In this document: piece after piece, positions 39,923 through 45,898 of the stretch
Position numbering within the stretch: position 1 is the first letter of the stretch
Layout of the letters: each line of letters begins with the position of its first letter
Source: UJ101 sp047975265
GTDB taxonomy: Bacteria > Bacteroidota > Bacteroidia > Flavobacteriales > UJ101
Assembly: GCA_047975265.1 (NCBI GenBank)
Contig: JBKEDE010000020.1
Location: 1 to 45,898 of the forward strand
DNA: 45,898 nucleotides
Direction of reading: 5' to 3'
Translations under genes and position numbers: made by a program
Notes under the pieces: generated by a model
What the model was told of the DNA's origin: nothing
The model's database searches: none
What the model saw: the letters and a program-made list of their open reading frames with translations, nothing else

Positions 39923-42349
39923 ATGACAGTAGAATTAAAAGCTTCCGAAAATAAAATATCTTTCAAAAATTATAAAGAAACATTACTTGAAGATTTTCGT
40001 TTGGCAATGCTGAGTAGAGAGCTAAGTTTGGTTGCACGTAAAGAAGTTTTAAACGGGCGTTCTCAATTTGGAATTGTAGGTGACGGAAAAGAATTGCCTC
40101 AAATTGCTATGGCAAAAGTTTTCAAAGAAGGTGATTTTCGTTCCGGTTATTATCGAGACCAAACGTTTATGATGGCAATCGATAAATTGACCACTGCTCA
40201 GTTTTTTGCACAAGTATACACACATGTAGGAGTAGAAAACGAACCGCACTCAGGAGGACGGCAAATGAACTGTCATTTCGCTACACGTTCATTAAACAAA
40301 GACGGTACGTGGAAAGATTTAACTAAAATAAAAAATTCAAGTGCCGATATTTCTACCACAAGTGGACAGATGCCTCGTTTATTAGGGTTGGCACAGGCAT
40401 CAAAATTATATCGAAATTTGAATAGTTTAAACCATTTGACCCACTTTTCTTCAAACGGAAATGAGGTGGCTTTTGGAACTATTGGAAATGCCTCTTGTGC
40501 CGAAGGAAATTTCTTTGAAACAATGAATGCAACGGCTATTATTCAAGTTCCTATGATTGTTTCTGTTTGGGATGATGATTATGGAATTTCTGTTCAAAAT
40601 GATTTGCAAGTAGCAAAATCGGATATTTCGGAGGCTTTGAAAGGGTTTCAAAGAACGTCTGATAAAAAAGGATTTGAAATTATAAAAGTAAAGGGATGGA
40701 ATTATCCTGCTTTAATTGAAGCCTATGAAAAAGCAGAAAAAATTGCTCGGGAAGAACATGTACCAGTTTTAGTACATGTTATTGAACTAACACAACCACA
40801 AGGACATTCAACCTCAGGTTCTCACGAACGTTACAAATCAAAAGAACGTTTGGAATGGGAACGGGAGTATGATTGTGTTGTAAAATTTAAAGAATGGTTG
40901 CTATCAATTGAAATAAATGAAGACCGTATTATCAAAGAAGAAGAGTTGGAGGCAATTCATGATGAAGTTAAAAAAGAAGCTAAAGAAGCCCGAAAAACAG
41001 GATGGAATGCGTTTCAAGAACCAATAAAAGAATTGCGAAATTCTTTTTTACAAGTAGTAAAACCTATTGTAGAACAAAGTGCAAATAAAAATTTTATTTA
41101 TTCATTATTGGATAAGTTAAACAAAGAACGTTTGCTAAAAAGAGACGTTTATACAATAGGAAGAAAAATTTTGAGAATTATTTCTAAAGAAACGGTTGAT
41201 CGTTCGGTATTAGCTGATTGGTTAAAAAAATCCATTACTCAAGAAAAATCTTTATATTCCTCTCATTTATATAGTGAATCAAAATACTCTCCTTTAAAGG
41301 TTGAAGAAATCAAAGCCGTTTATGCAGAAAATGCTCCCGTGGTAGATGGACGAATTATTTTACGAGATAATTTCGATGTTTTATTTGAGCAGTATCCTGA
41401 ATTATTAACTTTTGGGGAAGATACAGGAAAAATAGGTGGAGTAAATCAATGTTTTGAAGGACTGCAAGAAAAGTATGGAGAAGAACGCGTAGGAGATACA
41501 GGAATTCGTGAAACAACAATTTTAGGACAAGGAATAGGATTAGCAATGCGAGGGCTTCACCCAATTGCGGAAATTCAGTATTTAGATTATATTTATTACG
41601 CAGCTTCTCAATTAACAGATGATTTGGCAACAGTTCATTATCGCTCGGCAGGAGGGCAGAAAGCTCCGGTTATTGTAAGAACTAGAGGTCATCGTTTAGT
41701 CGGAATTTGGCATTCAGGCTCTCCTTTGGGAGCTTTGTTAGGTATGTTACGAGGAATCCATATTTTAGTTCCTCGAAATATGACACAAGCTGCTGGTTTT
41801 TATAATACATTGGTTGTTTCAGATGACCCTGCTTTGGTGATAGAACCACTAAACGGATATCGTTTAAAAGAAAAAAAACCATCCAATTTGGGAGAATTTA
41901 AAACCCCTTTGGGAAAAGTAGAAGTAACACGAGAAGGAAAAGATGTAACAGTTGTAACGTATGGCTCTACATGGAATGAAGTAACAAAAGCTGCTCAGGA
42001 ATTGGCTGAATTAGCTATAGAAATTGAAGTTATTGATGTGCAGTCTTTATTACCGTTTGATTTGAATCATGATATTGTAAAAAGTGTTCAAAAAACCAAT
42101 CGTTTAATTGTAATAGATGAAGATGTTCCCGGAGGAGCTTCGTCATTCATTTTACAAAAAATATTGGAAGAACAAGATGCGTATCATTACTTGGATAGTA
42201 AACCATTGACAATTACTTCAGTAGAACACCGGACACCTTCAGGTTTCGATGGTGATTATTTTTCTAAACCGCAAGTAGAGGATATTGTCGAAAAAATATA
42301 TGAATTTATGCAAGAGGTAAATCCCTCTAAATATAAAGGGATTTATTAA
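39923..42349 (+). CDS. Branched-chain 2-oxoacid dehydrogenase E1, alpha-beta fusion
   Basis: The 808-aa product fuses the E1 alpha and beta chains that decarboxylate 2-oxoacids with thiamine diphosphate and pass the acyl group to the E2 lipoyl domain. The alpha part (about 1-430) has YYRDQTFMMAI, the TPP/Mg motif region FGTIGNASCAEGNFFETMN, and QPQGHSTSGSHERYKS. The beta part starts near residue 455 (VYAENAPVVDGRIILRDNFD) with FGEDTGKIGGVNQC, TGIRETTILGQGIGLAMRG and a C-terminal transketolase domain with LLPFDLNHDIVKSV. The fusion and motifs fit 2-oxoisovalerate dehydrogenase E1 of Bacteroidota. E2 and E3 are elsewhere. A pyruvate substrate cannot be excluded. Confidence 0.9.
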   Translation: MTVELKASENKISFKNYKETLLEDFRLAMLSRELSLVARKEVLNGRSQFGIVGDGKELPQIAMAKVFKEGDFRSGYYRDQTFMMAIDKLTTAQFFAQVYTHVGVENEPHSGGRQMNCHFATRSLNKDGTWKDLTKIKNSSADISTTSGQMPRLLGLAQASKLYRNLNSLNHLTHFSSNGNEVAFGTIGNASCAEGNFFETMNATAIIQVPMIVSVWDDDYGISVQNDLQVAKSDISEALKGFQRTSDKKGFEIIKVKGWNYPALIEAYEKAEKIAREEHVPVLVHVIELTQPQGHSTSGSHERYKSKERLEWEREYDCVVKFKEWLLSIEINEDRIIKEEELEAIHDEVKKEAKEARKTGWNAFQEPIKELRNSFLQVVKPIVEQSANKNFIYSLLDKLNKERLLKRDVYTIGRKILRIISKETVDRSVLADWLKKSITQEKSLYSSHLYSESKYSPLKVEEIKAVYAENAPVVDGRIILRDNFDVLFEQYPELLTFGEDTGKIGGVNQCFEGLQEKYGEERVGDTGIRETTILGQGIGLAMRGLHPIAEIQYLDYIYYAASQLTDDLATVHYRSAGGQKAPVIVRTRGHRLVGIWHSGSPLGALLGMLRGIHILVPRNMTQAAGFYNTLVVSDDPALVIEPLNGYRLKEKKPSNLGEFKTPLGKVEVTREGKDVTVVTYGSTWNEVTKAAQELAELAIEIEVIDVQSLLPFDLNHDIVKSVQKTNRLIVIDEDVPGGASSFILQKILEEQDAYHYLDSKPLTITSVEHRTPSGFDGDYFSKPQVEDIVEKIYEFMQEVNPSKYKGIY

Positions 42350-42370
42350 CAGAAATCTTTGGTGAAATAT

Positions 42371-42403
42371 AAAAAAACCGCCCACTTAATAAAAGAGGCG
42401 GTT
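42371..42403 (-). terminator. Terminator of the DUF4293 gene
   Basis: The stem AACCGCC / GGCGGTT has its T run on the minus strand (the A7 run at 42371-42377 in plus sense), so it ends transcription from the DUF4293 gene. It sits 28 bp past its stop and also lies just after the E1 gene. Confidence 0.75.
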
Positions 42404-42430
42404 ACACAAATATATAACTAAGTTGAATGT

Positions 42431-42832
42431 TTATCGAATACGATCTACAGATTTTACGAGTTGATCATCTTTCTTAATAGCACGATTGGCAGTAAATAAG
42501 AACACAATAGCCAACAATGCTGTTATTATGGGAAAGACCAACTCAATACCTTTCTCAGGAAATTCAAATCCTCCAGGTAAATTTAGTAAATGGTATGTCG
42601 ATAATCCAATTATAGACACGTTTAAAAGAATATTCAACTGATTTAATTTTATTTGAAACCCTCTTTTTTTAAATAAGAAAAGGGTAACAAAAGCCAATAA
42701 GCACGAGCCAATGAATATTCCTGAAATTTCAAAGAATTTATTTTTAATCCATTCGTCATTAAAATAGGCAAACGTTGCTCCTATTAAAATGGAAACGATA
42801 AGTAAATAAATACTTTGTATTCTTTGAATCAT
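42431..42832 (-). CDS. DUF4293 family membrane protein
   Basis: The 133-aa product has four membrane helices, starting MIQRIQSIYLLIVSILIGAT, the conserved opening of DUF4293 proteins of Bacteroidota. A NRAIKKDDQLVKSVDRIR tail matches the family ending. Function unknown. It lies divergently beside rho, a pairing I recall as common in related genomes. A -7 box is found 22 bases upstream. Confidence 0.87.
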   Translation of the reverse strand: MIQRIQSIYLLIVSILIGATFAYFNDEWIKNKFFEISGIFIGSCLLAFVTLFLFKKRGFQIKLNQLNILLNVSIIGLSTYHLLNLPGGFEFPEKGIELVFPIITALLAIVFLFTANRAIKKDDQLVKSVDRIR

Positions 42833-42854
42833 AAAATGATAATAAATTTCACCA

Positions 42855-42862
42855 CAAATTTA
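42855..42862 (-). promoter_or_regulatory. -7 promoter box (TAAATTTG) of the DUF4293 gene
   Basis: TAnnTTTG match on the minus strand, 22 bases before the ATG at 42832. Confidence 0.45.
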
Positions 42863-43008
42863 AAAAAAATATATGATACCATGATGTCGACTAAAAAAAT
42901 AATTGTATTATTGCATCGGAAATAAAAGAATTTGCTCTTCATATTACATTGTTTCCGACAATAAATAACAATTATCATAATTCATACAAATTAATTAAAA
43001 TCATTTAA

Positions 43009-44619
43009 ATGTTTGACATTTCTGAATTAAAAAGCAAAAAAGTTGCTGATTTACACGAGGTTTCCGAAAAATTAGGTATACCCAAATACAAACAATTAAA
43101 AAAGTTAGACTTAATTTACAAAATCTTAGATTTTCAAGCAGATAATCCTTTAGCAATTAAAGAGTTAAAAGATAAGCCTGAAGAAAAACAAAAAGTAAAA
43201 TCAGTGAAAAAAGAAGTTGATAAAAATGAATCCGGAAAAAAAAGAGAAAGGATTAAAAAACCGCAACCCAATAGAGAAAAATCAATTGTTGCTGATTCAA
43301 AAACGGAAATTAGAGAAAAGAAACCTCAATCTACCACTGGACAAGGGCAGCAAAATTATAAGAGCAACTCCAATAACCCGAATAATCCGCTTTACAAGAA
43401 TGCTAAAAACGATAAAAAACATCCAAATAATAATATAAAAACGAACGGATATCAAGGAAAAAATAAATTTCGTTCTCCCGATTATGAATTTGACAGTATT
43501 ATCGTTTGCGAAGGGGTTTTAGACATCGTAAAAGACAACAATAATAAAGAAAGCTACGGTTTTTTACGTTCGTCCGATTACAGCTATTTATCATCTCCTG
43601 ACGATATATACGTTTCTCAATCTCAAATTAAGTTATTCGGATTAAAAACAGGAGACACTGTAAAAGGAAACGTTCGCCCACCGAAAGAAGGAGAAAAATA
43701 TTTTCCGTTAATTCGAGTAGCTGAAATCAATGGACGCTCTCCTGAATATGTTCGTGACCGTGTAGCATTTGAGCACTTAACGCCTTTATTTCCTCAAGAA
43801 AAATTTAATTTGGCAGGAAGAAGCAGCTCTATGTCAACACGTATTATCGATCTATTTTCTCCCATAGGAAAAGGACAAAGAGGAATGATCGTTGCTCAAC
43901 CCAAAACGGGTAAAACCATGTTACTGAAAGATGTGGCAAATGCTATCGCAAGCAACCATCCTGAAGTTTATCAGATTATTTTATTAATTGATGAACGTCC
44001 TGAAGAAGTAACCGATATGCAACGAAGCGTAAAAGGAGAAGTTATCGCTTCAACTTTTGATAAAGAAGCCAAAAATCATGTTAAAGTAGCCAATATCGTA
44101 TTAGAAAAAGCAAAACGGATGGTAGAATGTGGTCATGATGTGGTGATTTTATTAGATTCTATTACACGACTGGCACGGGCTTATAATACTGTTTCCCCTT
44201 CATCAGGAAAAGTATTGTCAGGAGGTGTAGATGCCAATGCTTTACACAAACCCAAGCGTTTTTTTGGAGCTGCCCGAAAAATTGAAGGAGGCGGTTCTCT
44301 AACCATTATTGCCACCGCTTTAATCGATACAGGTTCTAAAATGGATGAAGTAATCTTTGAAGAATTTAAAGGAACTGGTAATATGGAATTACAATTGGAT
44401 CGCAAAATTGCCAATAAACGAATGTTCCCTGCAATTGATTTAGTATCATCTTCAACACGCCGTGATGATTTATTGTTAGACGAAAAAACAGCTCAACGTA
44501 TGTGGATATTGCGTCGTCATTTAGCTGATATGAATCCGGTTGAAGCCATGGAATTTGTAAAACAACGCATTGAACGAACGCAAAGTAACGAAGAATTTTT
44601 ACTCTCAATGAATGGTTAA
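43009..44619 (+). CDS. rho: Transcription termination factor Rho
   Basis: The 536-aa product is a Rho hexamer subunit. It has the N-terminal Rho_N helical domain (FDISELKSKKVADLHEVSEK), then a Lys/Asn/Gln-rich low-complexity insertion at about residues 55-155, the cold-shock RNA-binding domain (EGVLDIVKDNNNKESYGFLR) and the RecA-type ATPase with P-loop AQPKTGKTML (Pro298-Thr303) and ITRLARAYN. The charged insertion is typical of Bacteroidota Rho and makes it longer than E. coli Rho (419 aa). It is a single gene with a 176-bp leader region shared with DUF4293. Rho leaders are often attenuated, but no specific structure is evident. Confidence 0.97.
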   Translation: MFDISELKSKKVADLHEVSEKLGIPKYKQLKKLDLIYKILDFQADNPLAIKELKDKPEEKQKVKSVKKEVDKNESGKKRERIKKPQPNREKSIVADSKTEIREKKPQSTTGQGQQNYKSNSNNPNNPLYKNAKNDKKHPNNNIKTNGYQGKNKFRSPDYEFDSIIVCEGVLDIVKDNNNKESYGFLRSSDYSYLSSPDDIYVSQSQIKLFGLKTGDTVKGNVRPPKEGEKYFPLIRVAEINGRSPEYVRDRVAFEHLTPLFPQEKFNLAGRSSSMSTRIIDLFSPIGKGQRGMIVAQPKTGKTMLLKDVANAIASNHPEVYQIILLIDERPEEVTDMQRSVKGEVIASTFDKEAKNHVKVANIVLEKAKRMVECGHDVVILLDSITRLARAYNTVSPSSGKVLSGGVDANALHKPKRFFGAARKIEGGGSLTIIATALIDTGSKMDEVIFEEFKGTGNMELQLDRKIANKRMFPAIDLVSSSTRRDDLLLDEKTAQRMWILRRHLADMNPVEAMEFVKQRIERTQSNEEFLLSMNG

Positions 44620-44684
44620 AACCATGCCGTTTTCATACAAGACTTATTTTCAAGTTATATTAAACTATAAAAATAAACGAAATT

Positions 44685-44692
44685 ACGTATGT
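44685..44692 (+). promoter_or_regulatory. Possible -7 box (TATGTTTG) between rho and the methyltransferase gene
   Basis: TAnnTTTG match in the 196-bp gap after rho. It lies 123 bases before the methyltransferase ATG, so the leader would be long and the assignment is tentative. The rest of the gap holds no open frame I can support. Confidence 0.25.
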
Positions 44693-44815
44693 TTGGGTGT
44701 TATGGGAAATGCCACTCAACATCACGGCTAAAAATGAAACTTGCCTAAAAAAGTAAAAGTTGATGTTTCTAAATTTTAATTTGTAAATTGCAACATTAAA
44801 AATTGGGACATAAAA

Positions 44816-45898
44816 ATGTTAATAAAAGAAAAAATAAGCATTGAAGAATTTGATGATAAAAACTATCAAATAAGGCTTGTTGAACCTTTTAATGAAGAAA
44901 AAGCTATCCTAACTCATTACCTTCACAACATCCATAATGGCGTTTCAAAACATTATAAAAGTGATGCTTTAAGCGTATTGAGTAACTATGTTGAATACAA
45001 AAATGAAAGTGAAATTTCTATTGTTGCGGAAGATGCTTTACAGCAATTTTTGTTTGAGGTAGAAAACGTCCCATTTCCAACGCTAGAAAATTATACGTTT
45101 AAGTTTATTGACCTTTTTGCAGGAATCGGAGGTTTTAGAATAGCAATGCAAAATGTCGGCGGAAAATGTGTATACACAAGTGAGTGGAACAAAGATGCGA
45201 AAAAAACATACCGAGAAAATTTTGGCGAAATTCCATTTGGAGACATCACAAGCCAAACAGTAAAAAACTACATTCCTAAAAATTTTGAAATACTTTGTGC
45301 CGGATTTCCCTGTCAGGCATTTTCTATTGCCGGTTATCAAAAAGGATTTTCAGATACAAGAGGAACATTGTTTTTTGACATTGAACAAATCGTAGAAAAA
45401 CACAAACCAAAGGTTGTGTTTTTAGAAAATGTAAAAAATTTGGTTTCTCACGACAAAGGCAAAACCTTTAAAGTAATTGTTGAGATTTTAGAGAAAAAAT
45501 TAGGTTATAAAGTTTATCATAAAGTATTAAACTCTATGACCCACGCCAATGTTCCGCAAAATAGAGAACGGATATTTATCGTTGCATTCGACCCAAAACA
45601 AGTTAAAAAATACAATAAGTTTAAATTTCCCGAAGAAATTGAATTAACCAAAACAATCCTCGATATTTTGGAAAAGGGCAAACAAGACAAAAAATATTAT
45701 TACCCCAAAAATCATCCATATTATCCTGAACTTATTAAAACTATTACCAAAAAAGATACGGTTTATCAATGGCGAAGAGTTTATGTGCGTGAAAATAAAA
45801 GTAATGTATGCCCTACTTTAACCGCAAATATGGGAGCGGGTGGACATAATGTTCCATTGATTAAAGACGATTTTGGAATACGCAAACTAACACCAAAA
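44816..45898 (+). CDS. DNA (cytosine-5)-methyltransferase, 3' end beyond the window
   Basis: ATG 44816 opens 361 codons without a stop to the window end. After an N-terminal extension of about 95 residues, the Dcm-family motifs appear in order: motif I FIDLFAGIGGFR (from residue 97), motif IV GFPCQAFSIAG with the catalytic Cys166, motif VI ENVKNL, motif VIII QNRERIFIVAF, then a short target-recognition region and motif IX-like NVCPTLTANMGAGGHNVPL. Motif X should follow just outside. Such enzymes form 5-methylcytosine, usually protecting DNA from a partner nuclease that may lie to the right. The sequence specificity cannot be read here. Its place after conserved rho suggests an acquired module. 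Confidence 0.93.
   Translation, partial: MLIKEKISIEEFDDKNYQIRLVEPFNEEKAILTHYLHNIHNGVSKHYKSDALSVLSNYVEYKNESEISIVAEDALQQFLFEVENVPFPTLENYTFKFIDLFAGIGGFRIAMQNVGGKCVYTSEWNKDAKKTYRENFGEIPFGDITSQTVKNYIPKNFEILCAGFPCQAFSIAGYQKGFSDTRGTLFFDIEQIVEKHKPKVVFLENVKNLVSHDKGKTFKVIVEILEKKLGYKVYHKVLNSMTHANVPQNRERIFIVAFDPKQVKKYNKFKFPEEIELTKTILDILEKGKQDKKYYYPKNHPYYPELIKTITKKDTVYQWRRVYVRENKSNVCPTLTANMGAGGHNVPLIKDDFGIRKLTPK

Noticed and set aside
43217..43438. A 73-codon frame inside rho
   Set aside because: It lies in the Lys/Asn-rich insertion of rho in another frame; the rho frame is continuous and conserved on both sides.
1..45898. tRNA, rRNA or CRISPR array
   Set aside because: Looked for on both strands in the gaps; no cloverleaf-like segment, rRNA sequence or regularly spaced repeats were recognised by eye.

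Overview
The window is low-GC DNA (about one third G+C by eye) from a member of the Bacteroidota, most likely a Flavobacteriaceae-type organism. The evidence is the complete alternative complex III operon (actA-F), a rho with a lysine/asparagine-rich insertion, DUF4293 beside rho, bshC next to a LysM/periplasmic-binding protein, rbfA next to a LolE-type permease, A-rich start regions without Shine-Dalgarno sequences, and many TAnnTTTG -7 promoter boxes, the Bacteroidota vegetative signature. I saw no tRNA, rRNA or CRISPR array.

Layout. 1-868 is scarred ground: the 5' end of an IS1-family transposase (minus strand, cut by the window edge), then the tail of a small basic protein, then the C-terminal part of an alpha/beta hydrolase. 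1088-7695 is mostly housekeeping: bshC, a four-LysM protein, a ketopantoate reductase, then an acyltransferase/thioesterase/isochorismate synthase run that probably feeds menaquinone synthesis. 7806-10908 is accessory: two lipoproteins (one an archaemetzincin-type protease), an unlisted 46-residue double-glycine-leader peptide, and a permease plus ATPase that each carry a single-base homopolymer frameshift. 11009-12976 is groES-groEL behind a sigma-54-like promoter. 13066-21199 holds kbl, a lipoprotein glycerophosphodiesterase, pheS, a conserved small protein, a CvpA-family protein, recX, an aldo/keto reductase and aconitase.

21265-22750 is the most unusual stretch. Degenerate Rhs/YD-repeat core fragments alternate with small secreted proteins that are unrelated to each other but share the same C-terminal tail, and the stretch ends in a 20-bp perfect inverted repeat. 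It looks like a decayed store of orphan Rhs tip/immunity cassettes. A thioredoxin-like lipoprotein and a DUF4230 protein follow (22822-24001).

24006-34215 (minus) holds the LolE-like permease and rbfA, then the alternative complex III operon, which oxidises menaquinol and reduces cytochrome c. Its ActA carries an extra N-terminal cytochrome c domain, and no cox genes follow in this window. The right part holds a lipoprotein, dapD (with an in-frame remnant of another gene ahead of it), typA, pabB, a fused branched-chain 2-oxoacid dehydrogenase E1, DUF4293 and rho. A cytosine-5 DNA methyltransferase runs off the right end.
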